The notes under the pieces were generated by a model. The model was not told the DNA's origin. It made no database searches and saw only the letters and a list, made by a program, of their open reading frames with translations. DNA of 64,000 nt from Glebionis coronaria (lineage: Eukaryota; Streptophyta; Magnoliopsida; Asterales; Asteraceae), in NCBI GenBank assembly GCA_025667525.1, contig CM046876.1, positions 530,016,538 to 530,080,537 of the forward strand, written 5' to 3'. Made by a program: the position numbers and the translations under genes. This document shows positions 11,705-22,223 of this stretch, one piece after another. Within the stretch, counting starts at the first letter, position 1; every line of letters begins with the position of its first letter.

Positions 11705-14440
11705 ATGTCTGCCTCAACTTCTACTCAAACAGGAGAAGAAGGCACTCCTAAAATTGTCCAACCTCAGCAGATCCTGGCTACGGTTTCTAACACGAATGGA
11801 AAATTCCCTCTTCTGAAGAAAGGTGAATATGACAACTGGGCAATGAAGATGGAATGGTGGATCACCAACACTGATCAAGATCTCTGGAAGATTATTCTAA
11901 ATGGAAACAGCAGAAAGCTTACTGGACGAGACAAGAACGGTAATATTACTCTTCTTGACCCTAAATCTCATGAGGAAATAATCGCTATTCAGAAGGAGGT
12001 AAAAGCAAAAACAATTTTGCTTCAATCTCTTCCTGAAGATCACATGGGTGACTTCTACCATTTGGATGATGCCAGAGAGATCTGGAACGGCATAAAAGCA
12101 AGGTTTGGCGGAAATGAGGAGTCAAAGAAAATGCGAAGGTCCATGCTGAGAGATGAATTCACAGAGTTCAAAATCTCAGAAACTGAAGGCCTGAATCAAG
12201 GGTATGATAGGTTCCAGAAAATATTGAGCCAGTTGAATCAACTTCGGTCCAAGCCTGATGATGGTGATGTTAATGCAAGGTTTCTTAAAGCCTTGCCCTA
12301 CTCTTGGAACCAGGTGGTAATCTCTCTTAAAGCCAAAGGTGGGCTTGATTATCTCAGTTTTGATGATTTGTTTCATAGGCTCAGAACATTCGAACCTCAT
12401 GTGAGGGGATATCCGAGTGACTCTTTTCCCACTCCTGCTAATTCAGCCTTTGTGAGCTCTATGGCGTCTAGTCCCATGGCATATGCAAGTAGCCAGAGCA
12501 ATAATGTGTCTCCCCAGCATACTATTCAGCATACTAGTCCCATGTCATATGCATCTAGTCCCATGTCTTCTGCTTCTGATCCCCCTGCCAAGTCTGGTAG
12601 TATGGTAGAAGCTATTCTTCATTCTTTTGTTGCTGATGTTACTGCTGAACAACAACTTGCGTTTGATGACTTCAAACAGATCGATAAGCTGGATCTGGAT
12701 GAGATAGATCTTAAATGGCAGATGGCCATGCTTACACTGAGGGTTCACAAGTTTGAGAAGAAAGCAGGAAGGAAGTTTAATTACAACCCTCGGGAGCCAG
12801 CAAGATTCGATAGAAGCAAGGTTCGGTGCTATAACTGTCAGCAACAGGGTCACTTTGCTAGAGAGTGCCCTAGCAAGAATGATCAGGAGAAGAGCAGGTA
12901 CTCCGCTTTCAAAGTTCAGGAGGTTAAAGATGACAAGAGAGCATTGGTATCTGTTGACTCCATGGTCAACTGGAATGATCATCAGGCTTCTACTCTGGAA
13001 TCAGCGGAATCAACGACTGATGTGTTGGCAATGATTGCTGGGAATCTCTCTGATGCAGAAGAAGCAGAAGAGTTTGCTCTTATGGGCATCTCACCTCAGG
13101 TACAACATTGTCCCCTTGGTTGTCATGATAAATACACAGAATTGTTGTCCCAATTTAATGAAGTAAATGAACAAAATGATAAGTATTACTTAGAGGTACA
13201 AGCCTATAAAGCTTCATTAAACACATTGGAACAACAGAAGAAGTGGTTACAAGATACACAACGTGCATATGAGGATAAAATCAGGATACTAAGCATTGAT
13301 TTAGAAAACACTACAAATATGCTTAAATATACAGAAACTGAAAGAGATGCTAGTATCAAAGAAAAAGAGGAGATGCAAGCTAAATTAGATGCTACACTGT
13401 TAAGATTTGACAAATGGCAAAAGGCACCTAAAAATCTTTCAAAGTTAATTGATAGTAGCATGTCTGGCAGAACTAAAAGAGGCTTAGGATTTGAAAAATA
13501 TATTGATTCTGAAGATGTATTTGATTTATCTTTCTCAAGCGTCTTTGATGCCGACAAAGAGGATGAGGGAAAACCTAGCTACAATAGGTTTAAACCAGCA
13601 GCAGAAATGCATGCTGTTCCTCCTCCTCTTACTGGAACTTTCATGCCTACCTCATGGAATAATGACTCGGATGGATCACAGATGCTTGAGTCCCCCACAA
13701 GTTCTACTAATTCTAACGACTTTGTCTCATGTACTTTCAGTGACAAAGCCGGCGACTCTGCATCTAATGGTTCAAGTGAAGAGTCAAGACCTACGAGTTC
13801 CAAGTCGGATGAACATGCTGCTACTGGTGCTAGGAAGTGTGAAGAAAAAGTCGCTGTCAAGTCAAGTGTGTCTGGTCCATGTTTATTGAGTCCTAGGAAG
13901 AATGTTTTTTCTAGAACTGTGTGTAATAAAGTCGGCAGTATGAAACAGTCTCATTCTAATAAAAGGTCTTTCAAAACATGTTTTGTTTGTGGCAGTCCCT
14001 TTCATTTAATTAAAGATTGTGATTATTATGACACACATGCATCTATTAATCATGCTTTACTTGCTCCTGGATCACCAGGAGCTGCTCCATATACTACTAG
14101 AAGACTTAATCCTTGTGCTCCAATGTTTCATACTTCTAGAGTATCCTCTCCTTATATGTCTGATTCTTGGAGAGAAAATAGATGCCAGACAACAAGTAAT
14201 TATTTTCCAAATTATAATCCAAACGATGCGCATTATTTTGACCACACGTATTTTGGTTTGGGAAATTTGGGAACTGCTGTTAAGCCCTCAGCAGGTTGTT
14301 CCTGGTCAAATAATAATACCCTTATGATGAATAGGCAACCAAGGAACAATAGTGGATCTCATCAATCTTCTTGGCATTCTACTAATGATCCACAAGGCAG
14401 GCTCAAACCTGAAAAGGTTTGGGTCCCCTTAAGACACTAA
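11705..14440 (+). CDS. gag: Gag polyprotein of the copia element
   Basis: 911 codons from ATG at 11705; the frame is open back to 11633, but through the primer site, so I chose the first ATG. The N-terminal 250 residues carry the copia Gag fold (DNWAMKMEWWI, then VKAKTILLQSL and FLKALPYSW). The zinc knuckle CYNCQQQGHFAREC is at 12827-12868. A Glu/Lys-rich coiled coil follows (about 13120-13400). A second CX2CX4HX4C knuckle, CFVCGSPFHLIKDC, lies near 13978-14019. This long, two-knuckle Gag is typical of SIRE-like elements. It should form the particle and bind RNA. The frame stops at 14438-14440, 31 nt before the pol frame opens, so pol is not reached by simple stop readthrough. Confidence 0.93.
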   Translation: MSASTSTQTGEEGTPKIVQPQQILATVSNTNGKFPLLKKGEYDNWAMKMEWWITNTDQDLWKIILNGNSRKLTGRDKNGNITLLDPKSHEEIIAIQKEVKAKTILLQSLPEDHMGDFYHLDDAREIWNGIKARFGGNEESKKMRRSMLRDEFTEFKISETEGLNQGYDRFQKILSQLNQLRSKPDDGDVNARFLKALPYSWNQVVISLKAKGGLDYLSFDDLFHRLRTFEPHVRGYPSDSFPTPANSAFVSSMASSPMAYASSQSNNVSPQHTIQHTSPMSYASSPMSSASDPPAKSGSMVEAILHSFVADVTAEQQLAFDDFKQIDKLDLDEIDLKWQMAMLTLRVHKFEKKAGRKFNYNPREPARFDRSKVRCYNCQQQGHFARECPSKNDQEKSRYSAFKVQEVKDDKRALVSVDSMVNWNDHQASTLESAESTTDVLAMIAGNLSDAEEAEEFALMGISPQVQHCPLGCHDKYTELLSQFNEVNEQNDKYYLEVQAYKASLNTLEQQKKWLQDTQRAYEDKIRILSIDLENTTNMLKYTETERDASIKEKEEMQAKLDATLLRFDKWQKAPKNLSKLIDSSMSGRTKRGLGFEKYIDSEDVFDLSFSSVFDADKEDEGKPSYNRFKPAAEMHAVPPPLTGTFMPTSWNNDSDGSQMLESPTSSTNSNDFVSCTFSDKAGDSASNGSSEESRPTSSKSDEHAATGARKCEEKVAVKSSVSGPCLLSPRKNVFSRTVCNKVGSMKQSHSNKRSFKTCFVCGSPFHLIKDCDYYDTHASINHALLAPGSPGAAPYTTRRLNPCAPMFHTSRVSSPYMSDSWRENRCQTTSNYFPNYNPNDAHYFDHTYFGLGNLGTAVKPSAGCSWSNNNTLMMNRQPRNNSGSHQSSWHSTNDPQGRLKPEKVWVPLRH

Positions 14441-14471
14441 CTTTTGCATTTTGATTATATTGTTGTTGTAG
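14417..14471 (+). other. Intron-like 55-nt segment between gag and pol
   Basis: This runs from a GT donor (aag|gtttgg) to a pyrimidine-rich acceptor (ttgttgttgtag|gtt). A plant-type branch word ctaac sits about 31 nt before the AG. Removing it would remove the gag stop and the in-frame TAG at 14469-14471 and join gag to pol at a codon boundary. 55 nt is short for a plant intron and the donor is weak after GT. I infer splicing; it is not shown. Confidence 0.5.
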
Positions 14472-17400
14472 GTTACTCCATACCAGGATCCTAGTCTAGG
14501 CATTGTTGATAGTGGCTGCTCCAGGAGCATGACTGGCAATAAAGGTCTTCTCTCAAATTTTGTACCCTTTTATGGGGGCAAGGTTTATTTTGGTGGAGGT
14601 GAAGGCAGAATCACTGGCAAGGGAACGATAAAGACTCCCAATCTCAATTTTGAGCAGGTCTACTATGTGGAAGCACTTCAACACTTCAACTTGATATCGG
14701 TCTCTCAGATATGTGACAAGAAGCAGTTTGTACTCTTCACCGATACTGATGCCCTTGTGCTCTCCAAAGATTTTCAGCTTCCGGATGACTCACAAGTTTT
14801 ACTCAGAATCCCTAGAAGACACAATCTCTATAGCATCAAGTTGAATGAAGTCAACCCTACTGGTCAACTAGCATGTCTGGTTGCGAAAGCCTCGGAAGAT
14901 GAAGCCACAAAATGGCACCAAAGGATGGGACATGTCAACTTCAAGACCATTCACAAGCTTGCCAATTTGAATCTGGTCTCTGGTTTACCTCCCAAGACGT
15001 TTAGAAATGACATAAATTGTGTTGCCTGCAGCAAAGGCAAACAACATAAAGCATCCTTCAAGGCCATTACTGCTTTAAGTCTCATTACTGAACCATTGCA
15101 GCTTCTACATATGGACTTATTTGGTCCTACGTCCATCAGAAGCATAGACCACAAGAAATTCTGTTTGGTGGTGACTGATGGTTATAGCAGGTTTGCGTGG
15201 GTGTTTTTCATGGCTACCAAAAGTGAGACCTACTCAATTCTTCGAGATTTCCTTACCTTAATAGAGAATCAGTTGTCCAAGAAAGTTAAAGGTATTCGAT
15301 GCGACAATGGAACCGAGTTTAAAAATAGAGACCTCATCACACTTTGCAATACTAAGGGCATCAAAAGAGATTATAGTGCTGCTCGGACTCCTCAACAGAA
15401 TGGTGTGGCAGAAAGAAAGAACCGGACACTAATAGAAGCAGCAAGGACTATGCTTGCCGATTCCAAGCTTCCGACCATGTTCTGGACAGAAGCTGTTAAT
15501 ACGGCCAGTTATGTTTTGAATAGGGTGTCTATTACCAATCCACACAAGAAAACACCTTATGAGCTGCTCACGGGCAAAGTTCCCAATATTGCTCATTTGA
15601 AGCCGTTTGGGTGTCCAGTCACCATTCTGAATACTAGTGACTCTTTGGGGAAGTTTGATGGCAAGGCTGATGAAGGATATATTGTGGGATATTCAGCTCA
15701 TTCTCGGGCGTATCGTGTCTACAATCTTCAAGCCAAACGAATAGTTGAAACTATTAATCTCAGGTATTTTGAGGAGAAGACAAACATTCAAGGAACAGGT
15801 CCAGAATGGTATTTTGATCTTGATTATCTTAGTGATTCGTTAGGATATTTTCGTTTCAAAACTAACCATGATGCAGGACCTCAAGTGTTTGCAACTTCTG
15901 GTACTGGTGTTCCTTCTAGTCTCTCTGATTCAGATGATGAGGATGACATTTTTGTGGTTCCATCCTATTCCACCACTGTTTCTCCTACTCCTCCTAGTGA
16001 TGCAACTCCATTGGAAGTACAGGATTCCCAGGCAGCTCTTGATACTCTTCTAAAGCAACAACAAGAAGCTACTAAAGCGGCTGCTCAAGGTAGCTTTGAG
16101 TTTCCCTTGGTTGATCCTTCAGACAGATCTGCTCCTAGTACTCCAGCTTCTGCTCCTAGTGCTAGTCACTCACCTACTGGTACTCCGGCTAGTGAGTCTG
16201 CTTCAACTACACGTTTCTCCAGTCCTTCTGATTTGGGAAATCATGAAAAGAAGTCTTCTACCAAGCTGGATGATATTCATAAACAACCAGTAGACGGGAT
16301 ATTCCAAAATGCTTCATATGATGCTGATTTCGTTGGTGATCTCGGTAACATGGCACCAGAAGTGGAGGTTACCTCCAATCCAGTTTTGCAATCACATAAA
16401 GATCATCCCACCACTCAAATCATTGGAGATCCTGGTTCTACCGTTAAGACACGCAGAATGCAGCAGAAGGCCTCGTCTGATCATCATGCTCTTGTGGGCT
16501 ATATTGAGGATCAAAAGCGTAATAATCATACGGACTTTCAACACTGTTTGTTTGCTTGTTTTCTTTCACAGGTGGAACCTAGGTCTGTTTCTCATGCTCT
16601 TGAGGATCAAAGTTGGGTGGAGGCTATGCAGGAGGAAATGCAGCAATTTTTGTTTCAGAATGTTTGGGTTCTGGTTGACCTACCAAATGGGAAGACAGCT
16701 ATCAATACCAAATGGATTCTCAAAAACAAGAAGGATGCACGGGGAATAGTGGTCAGGAATAAAGCTAGGCTTGTCGCACAAGGACACACTCAAATTGAGG
16801 GCATTGATTATACTGAAGTCTTTGCGCCTGTTGCAAGGATTGAGGCCATTCGTCTGTTTTTGGCTTTTGCTTCGTATGTTGGCTTTACGGTGTTCCAGAT
16901 GGATGTCAAGAGTGCATTTCTCTATGGAAAAATTGACGAAGAAGTGTATGTTACTCAACCTAAGGGGTTTGTTGATCCACTTCATCCAAAGAAAGTCTAC
17001 AAAGTGGTCAAGGCTCTTTATGGGTTACATCAGGCTCCTAGAGCTTGGTATGAGCGTCTCTCCACTTTCTTGTTAAAGAATGGCTATAGAAGAGGTACTA
17101 TTGACAAAACACTATTTCTTCGGCGGAATTCCAAGGATATTATCCTTGTTCAGGTTTATGTGGACGACATTATCTTTGGTTCCACTAGGAAGGAGTGGTG
17201 TGATGAGTTTGAACACTTGATGAAAGGCGAATTTCAGATGAGTGCCATGGGAGAACTGTCATTTTTCCTTGGGCTTCAGGTCAAGCAACAATCGGATGGA
17301 ATTTTCATCAGTCAAGATAAGTATGTTCATGAGATTCTTCAAAAGTTTGACATGGATCCTCTTCGTCCAGCAGCAACTCCTTATGAAGTTACTAAAATCA

Positions 17401-18098
17401 AACTCAAGAATGAGCCAGATCCACCCGTAAATGTTCATATGTACAGGTCTATGATTGGCTCTCTCATGTACTTGACTGCGTCACGTCCGGATATTATGTT
17501 TGCAGTAAGTGCTTGTTCTAGACACCAGGTGACTCCAACGGTTTCGAACTTAAATGCAGTTAAGAAGATTTTCAAGTATATCAAGGCCCAACCTAGATTG
17601 GGTCTATGGTATCCTAGAGAATCCCCATTTGTGCTTGAAGCATACAGTGATAGTGATTATGCTGGTGCTAATAATGATAGGAAGTCAACTACTGGTGGTT
17701 GTCAATTTTTGGGTCGTCGGCTTATTTCATGGCAATGTAAGAAACAGACAATAGTAGCTACTTCTTCAACAGAAGCTGAATATGTGGCTGCTGCTAGTTG
17801 CTGTGGTCAAGTTCTATGGATCCAAAATAAGATGTTGGACTATGGGTTCAATTTTATGAATACTAAAATTTTTATTGACAATCAAAGCACTATTTGTATT
17901 GTGAAGAATCCTGTATTTCATCAGCGGACGAAACATATTGAGATTCGGCATCATTTTATACGCGATGCCAATGAGAAGAAGCTGATACAGGTTCTTAAAG
18001 TTCATACGGATGACAATGTTGCTGATTTGTTGACTAAAGCTTTTGATGGTCCTCGGTTTAACCACTTGGTGGTTCATATTGGGATGGTCAATCCTTGA
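14472..18098 (+). CDS. pol: Pol polyprotein: protease, integrase, RT, RNase H
   Basis: The open frame is 1208 codons from 14472, directly after an in-frame TAG. The first ATG (14529) lies beyond the protease active site, so ATG initiation there would lose it. The protease DSGC is at 14508-14519. Integrase has the HHCC zinc site (WHQRMGH near 14911, then CVAC near 15018) and catalytic D 15114, D 15303 and E 15411, which is DD35E. Next comes a Ser/Pro-rich linker (15890-16250). RT has NKARLVAQG near 16760 and YVDD at 17157-17168. RNase H follows (SDSDYAG near 17645, then RHHFIRD near 17947), ending at a TGA. All catalytic residues I know for the family are present. The enzymes cut the polyprotein, copy the RNA and insert the DNA. 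Confidence 0.95.
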   Translation, partial: VTPYQDPSLGIVDSGCSRSMTGNKGLLSNFVPFYGGKVYFGGGEGRITGKGTIKTPNLNFEQVYYVEALQHFNLISVSQICDKKQFVLFTDTDALVLSKDFQLPDDSQVLLRIPRRHNLYSIKLNEVNPTGQLACLVAKASEDEATKWHQRMGHVNFKTIHKLANLNLVSGLPPKTFRNDINCVACSKGKQHKASFKAITALSLITEPLQLLHMDLFGPTSIRSIDHKKFCLVVTDGYSRFAWVFFMATKSETYSILRDFLTLIENQLSKKVKGIRCDNGTEFKNRDLITLCNTKGIKRDYSAARTPQQNGVAERKNRTLIEAARTMLADSKLPTMFWTEAVNTASYVLNRVSITNPHKKTPYELLTGKVPNIAHLKPFGCPVTILNTSDSLGKFDGKADEGYIVGYSAHSRAYRVYNLQAKRIVETINLRYFEEKTNIQGTGPEWYFDLDYLSDSLGYFRFKTNHDAGPQVFATSGTGVPSSLSDSDDEDDIFVVPSYSTTVSPTPPSDATPLEVQDSQAALDTLLKQQQEATKAAAQGSFEFPLVDPSDRSAPSTPASAPSASHSPTGTPASESASTTRFSSPSDLGNHEKKSSTKLDDIHKQPVDGIFQNASYDADFVGDLGNMAPEVEVTSNPVLQSHKDHPTTQIIGDPGSTVKTRRMQQKASSDHHALVGYIEDQKRNNHTDFQHCLFACFLSQVEPRSVSHALEDQSWVEAMQEEMQQFLFQNVWVLVDLPNGKTAINTKWILKNKKDARGIVVRNKARLVAQGHTQIEGIDYTEVFAPVARIEAIRLFLAFASYVGFTVFQMDVKSAFLYGKIDEEVYVTQPKGFVDPLHPKKVYKVVKALYGLHQAPRAWYERLSTFLLKNGYRRGTIDKTLFLRRNSKDIILVQVYVDDIIFGSTRKEWCDEFEHLMKGEFQMSAMGELSFFLGLQVKQQSDGIFISQDKYVHEILQKFDMDPLRPAATPYEVTKIKLKNEPDPPVNVHMYRSMIGSLMYLTASRPDIMFAVSACSRHQVTPTVSNLNAVKKIFKYIKAQPRLGLWYPRESPFVLEAYSDSDYAGANNDRKSTTGGCQFLGRRLISWQCKKQTIVATSSTEAEYVAAASCCGQVLWIQNKMLDYGFNFMNTKIFIDNQSTICIVKNPVFHQRTKHIEIRHHFIRDANEKKLIQVLKVHTDDNVADLLTKAFDGPRFNHLVVHIGMVNP

Positions 18099-18717
18099 AG
18101 TCTAGGATTGAGGGGAGGCAAAGCCTAAGGGGAGGCTTTGTGTACATATTAGGTTAGTCTAACGTATTCGTAGTTTTTAACAACATATTTTTTTTGGTTC
18201 TGGTGGTGTGTGGTGTTTCTGATGAAGGATTTTTGCTCACTTCTGATGGATATGGCCTTACATGACTGGCTTCTGGTCCTTTTTGGTCAGCTTCTAGTTA
18301 TGATTGGATGCTTTCTGGTGGTCTCAACTCCTTCCCAGTATAGTAGTGTTTGGATATGGGTGCTGGTACTGGTCTGGCTACTGTTCATTCCTTTTGTCCT
18401 TTATTAATCACGTTTTGCTCCTGGTCCGACTATTGTGCACTTTGACTTTTGGTCAACGCTTCCAATACTGATATTTACAAGTTTGAATTCACCAAATCAA
18501 TTGGGGGTAAGTTATTATGTTAAAAAGGGCAAGTGGTTAGTATGCCATTATGGCATAATTTGAAAGGGCAACCCCCCATTAATAGGGGTCAATGAACAGT
18601 TACTAACTTCTTCTTATATGGTCAACATACACTCATTACAATTAAAACACACACAAAAACCGCTACTACTCCTCTCATTCCAATCTAAATCCTTCTTCAA
18701 TCCATTCATCAAGATCC
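18099..18717 (+). other. Spacer between pol and the third ORF
   Basis: Non-coding by appearance. It starts with a polypurine word (gaggggaggcaaagcctaagg) near 18109, like a spare polypurine tract, and is rich in ctggt and ttggt words. A 65-codon ORF (18210-18407) would give a very hydrophobic peptide with two membrane-like stretches; it may be an accident of T-rich DNA. Confidence 0.5.
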
Positions 18718-21700
18718 ATGGCTGCTCTTGCTTATCAACCTGCTCATAATCGTGTTGCTTATCTGGGGGATGGTCCTAATAGTGAACATTTTGCTGATAT
18801 ATTGGAGTTTATTGAGGCTTCTAACTTAAGGTATGCATTTACTGTTTGTCCTACCATATATGATTCTGTGGTACGTCAATTTTGGGCGTCTGCTGAACTG
18901 GTAAATGTGGCTGGACGTCCACGAGCGATCCATGCTACCATAGATGGACGTGCTTATGTGGTCACTGAAGAATCTATTCGCTCTTCTCTTCATTTTCAAG
19001 ATGCGGGGGGTGTTGTCTCACTTCCAAATGCGGAAGTTTTAGAGGGTATGGCTGCCATAGGTTATGATCATGGGGGGAGGTTTAACTTCCAAAAGAATAG
19101 GTTTTCCCCTCAGTGGAAGCTTCTGGTTCACTATTTAATACATTGTCTGAGTCCCAAGTCGGGGAGTTGGGATGCGTTCCCTACTCCTTTGGCTACTGGT
19201 CTTATATGTTTAGCCCAGGGTAGAGTGTTTAACTTTTCACATTATATCTTTGAGGGGATGGCTAGTAATTTGTCCACTGCGGGATCTAGGAAGAAATTTC
19301 TTATGTATCCTAGGTTTATTCAAGAAATACTTGTCTGCATTCCACGAGATAGGGCTAAGCATGTACCATCTAAGCTGACAGCGAAAGTGTATTATAACAT
19401 GATGAATGGGTTTCATGGGGATTGGAGGCCCCTGACTGAAGCCATGATGGGTTTGGCTCAGGGTCCCATAGGTCAGGAGGAGGAGGCTCCTGAGTTGGTT
19501 GTGTTAGATGATGACCCCATGGAGGAGGAGGTGGCTCCTGATGGTAATGCCACTCCTGTGGTAGAGGAGGAGCTAGTTGAGGAGGTGGTGGTTGAACAAC
19601 CATCCCCTCCCAAGGCTGGTCCTTCCTCGGCTCCACACAGGTCTCCATTTGTGGAGACTCCACCTCCTAGTCCTGCCCCACACTCGACAGATATCCCCTT
19701 TGCTGCTAGTACTCCACACGTTGACCCCAATGTTGCTTCGGGCTCCCGTGATGCTTTCCCTGATCCAAGTTCTCTTGGTGGGCAGGCAGAGGAGCCTACT
19801 ACTAATCTGACATCTTTGCTAGATCTTATGCACAGGTACCATGAGAGGATGATTTGCTTGGAAGCTGACTTGAACCAACATCGGAAGCTCACACGGGAAT
19901 TTGTTCTTCCTCTGGCCGATCGTATTAAGGTCTTGGAGAATCAACAGCGTCGTCGAAAGAAGCATGTGGTTCTTTCTGAGTCTGAGGATGAGGCTTCGGA
20001 GAATGTTGAGGATGGCTTGACATTGCTGGCTAAGGCTGCCTTTGCTGATAAAGTTTATGATGATCTGCCTGGTCCTCCAATGTCCTCCCATGCTCCTTCT
20101 TCCAGTACTGTTCCTCCTACTATGGGTGGTGCTTGTGGTGCTTCTGATGCTGCTACTGGTTCTCATGCTGCTCCTTCACATGATCCTAAGGGCAAAGCTC
20201 CAATGACTGATCCTCCATCTCCAACCCGCAAGCGCTCTCGTCGCCAGCTTGAAGAAGACAGACTTGGTGAAGAGGCTGCTCGTAGGGTTCAGGCTGAGCT
20301 TGATGCGGAGGACATTGCTGCTGAGGAAGAGCTCCGTGAAAGAAGGCGTGCGCAAATTCAGCATGATGCTATGCACTGGACTGATGGCGAATGGATGCAA
20401 GTGTTAACTGTTCTCACTCGGGATTATGCTCAGTTTAAAGATTTGTTGGGTGATGATGTTGATGAACACAACTGCATTCCGCGTGCTATGGTAATGATGC
20501 GTAAGCATCAGTTGACTCTTGCTGAGGAACTAAAGAAACAGCGTAGGAACAGACCTCTTTCTAAGGCTGAGCAGCGCCAGCAGATGCAACGGTATGTCAA
20601 ATTTCAGTCTGCTGCTCATTTCAATGCTCCTTGGTCTTGGGCACGGGTACGGACTTTGACTTTTGATGAGCTCAAGAAATTGTATGAGAACATGGTGAGG
20701 CGTGCGAGTCAACCTATACCGGAAAAATTTGTTTACCATCCTCGTGGTGTGACAGCTTCGATGCCTGCTCCTTCTACTGTTTCTTCATCCTTGCCCATTC
20801 CTGGTTCCACTGGTAGTTCTTCTGGTTCTGGTGCTGTTTCTGTTGGTCCTTCTACTACACCCTTGGTTGCGCCTATTGGTTCTACTACTGGTCCTGCTGC
20901 TACTATCTTTGTGACAACCACCACCACTCATGCTACCCCCAACACACCTGGACCTTCCACCACTCCTGCTCCAGCTAGCACTTCTGTTGATTCCACCATC
21001 CCTGCTGCTGCTCCATCTGAGGTGCCATCTTCATCACCACCAGTTTCTGCAACACAACCTACTCCCACTTCTGATGCAGCTCCGAGTGGTTCTTTGGGTG
21101 GACATGTTCATGAGTCTACTCCTACTGCTTCTCCTGCTGTTGATGAAGTTCAGGTGAAGGTTGAATCCACTCCTTCGGCTCCCACGCCTCGACGTTCTAC
21201 TCGCCAGAAACTTACTCGTCGTGTTCGTCGCGGTAAATCAGTTCCTTTTGAGAAGCGTGATCCTGAAAACTTAATTGATGCAGCTTCGGATAGTGATTCT
21301 GACTTACCTTTAGGCAATGGTAGCATTGCGGGTTATGCGGCTGAGCGGTCTCCAACACTTCCTGGTGGTGTCTCCCATCGGATCACTTTGAGTGATGGGA
21401 CTGTGCGATTGGTAACGGGTTTGCAGGGTGTGTTATCATGGGTTGACCGTATGGATCTTATGACCTTGTTTGGGCTTGTGGATTCTAGTATGCCGTTTAA
21501 TCCTATGGCGGTGTCTTCCTGGCCTGGTATGCGTCTTTGGGCTGATCTCAAACTGATGTTGGATCCTCCTCCATCCGCTACTCCTTTAGGCGTATGGAAG
21601 GATCAAATGCAATGGGAGATTGTTCGCTGGAAGCTTTATGCTGGTTGTGGAGTCCATGTGTTGGAGTTAGGTTCTGGTCTTGTGGTGTTTATGTTGACTG

Positions 21701-21864
21701 ATGTTGTGTATCCTTTGACTATTTCTTCCATGGAAGCCATGCTGGCAAGTCATTTGCAGATTTCTACTGCTCCTACTGGGAATGAGTCGAGTATGGCTAC
21801 GTCTTTGGTGGAGGGTATTCAAGCACGGCTGCTAGCGGATAAGAGGGCAGCTTCTGGTCTCTAA
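18718..21864 (+). CDS. Third ORF of the copia element, unknown function
   Basis: 1048 codons from an ATG in a good plant context (atccatggc). Residues 1-240 form a conserved-looking globular domain (RYAFTVCPTIYDSVVRQFW, then FSPQWKLLVHYLIHCLSP and FLMYPRFIQE). Next come an acidic Pro-rich stretch, a coiled coil near residues 360-430, a basic KRSRRQLEEDR helix near 500, and a second helical domain around 550-680 that includes SKAEQRQQMQRYVKFQ. A Ser/Thr/Pro-rich low-complexity tail follows to about 830. The C-terminal 200 residues are globular again (GVLSWVDRMDLMTLFGL, then WEIVRWKLYAGCGVHVLEL). I remember this protein type from Asteraceae copia elements, where it has misleading labels. There is no signal peptide or clear membrane span, so an envelope role is not supported. 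Confidence 0.85.
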   Translation: MAALAYQPAHNRVAYLGDGPNSEHFADILEFIEASNLRYAFTVCPTIYDSVVRQFWASAELVNVAGRPRAIHATIDGRAYVVTEESIRSSLHFQDAGGVVSLPNAEVLEGMAAIGYDHGGRFNFQKNRFSPQWKLLVHYLIHCLSPKSGSWDAFPTPLATGLICLAQGRVFNFSHYIFEGMASNLSTAGSRKKFLMYPRFIQEILVCIPRDRAKHVPSKLTAKVYYNMMNGFHGDWRPLTEAMMGLAQGPIGQEEEAPELVVLDDDPMEEEVAPDGNATPVVEEELVEEVVVEQPSPPKAGPSSAPHRSPFVETPPPSPAPHSTDIPFAASTPHVDPNVASGSRDAFPDPSSLGGQAEEPTTNLTSLLDLMHRYHERMICLEADLNQHRKLTREFVLPLADRIKVLENQQRRRKKHVVLSESEDEASENVEDGLTLLAKAAFADKVYDDLPGPPMSSHAPSSSTVPPTMGGACGASDAATGSHAAPSHDPKGKAPMTDPPSPTRKRSRRQLEEDRLGEEAARRVQAELDAEDIAAEEELRERRRAQIQHDAMHWTDGEWMQVLTVLTRDYAQFKDLLGDDVDEHNCIPRAMVMMRKHQLTLAEELKKQRRNRPLSKAEQRQQMQRYVKFQSAAHFNAPWSWARVRTLTFDELKKLYENMVRRASQPIPEKFVYHPRGVTASMPAPSTVSSSLPIPGSTGSSSGSGAVSVGPSTTPLVAPIGSTTGPAATIFVTTTTTHATPNTPGPSTTPAPASTSVDSTIPAAAPSEVPSSSPPVSATQPTPTSDAAPSGSLGGHVHESTPTASPAVDEVQVKVESTPSAPTPRRSTRQKLTRRVRRGKSVPFEKRDPENLIDAASDSDSDLPLGNGSIAGYAAERSPTLPGGVSHRITLSDGTVRLVTGLQGVLSWVDRMDLMTLFGLVDSSMPFNPMAVSSWPGMRLWADLKLMLDPPPSATPLGVWKDQMQWEIVRWKLYAGCGVHVLELGSGLVVFMLTDVVYPLTISSMEAMLASHLQISTAPTGNESSMATSLVEGIQARLLADKRAASGL

Positions 21865-22223
21865 GGTGATTGGGTTGTAAGTGTTTTTCCTTTATTTTGA
21901 TTCTTTTCACCAATGTGTATAGTGTTTGGTGATTTTTATACTTTATAGTTGAAAGTTCATAGTTAAAAAAAAAAAAAAAAAAAAAAAAACAACATTTAAA
22001 AAAAAAAAAAAATATATATACATTTTATATAATATCTGCTTATACTTTAACACAGTTTAGCTTTTATACTTGTACATAATATCCCTTGGATGGTTTGACT
22101 TGTGGTTCCTGGTTTGAAATTGTTCTGGTTCTTGGTTTCACTTGGTGATGGACGTGGTCCACACAACAAATGGTTCTCAACTTACCATGTCTCATCGACA
22201 AGAAAAAGTTGATTCACCTTGAG
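21865..22223 (+). other. 3' region of the copia element with poly(A) tracts
   Basis: Non-coding. A pure run of 25 A (21965-21989) is followed by another A run (about 21998-22012) and a short TA repeat. Then come ttcctggtttg and ttcttggtttc words. Confidence 0.7.

Noticed and set aside
18718..21864. Third ORF as a host gene (I recall names such as longin-like or kinase in annotations)
   Set aside because: It lies between pol and the polypurine tract of a complete element; no kinase or longin motif is visible.
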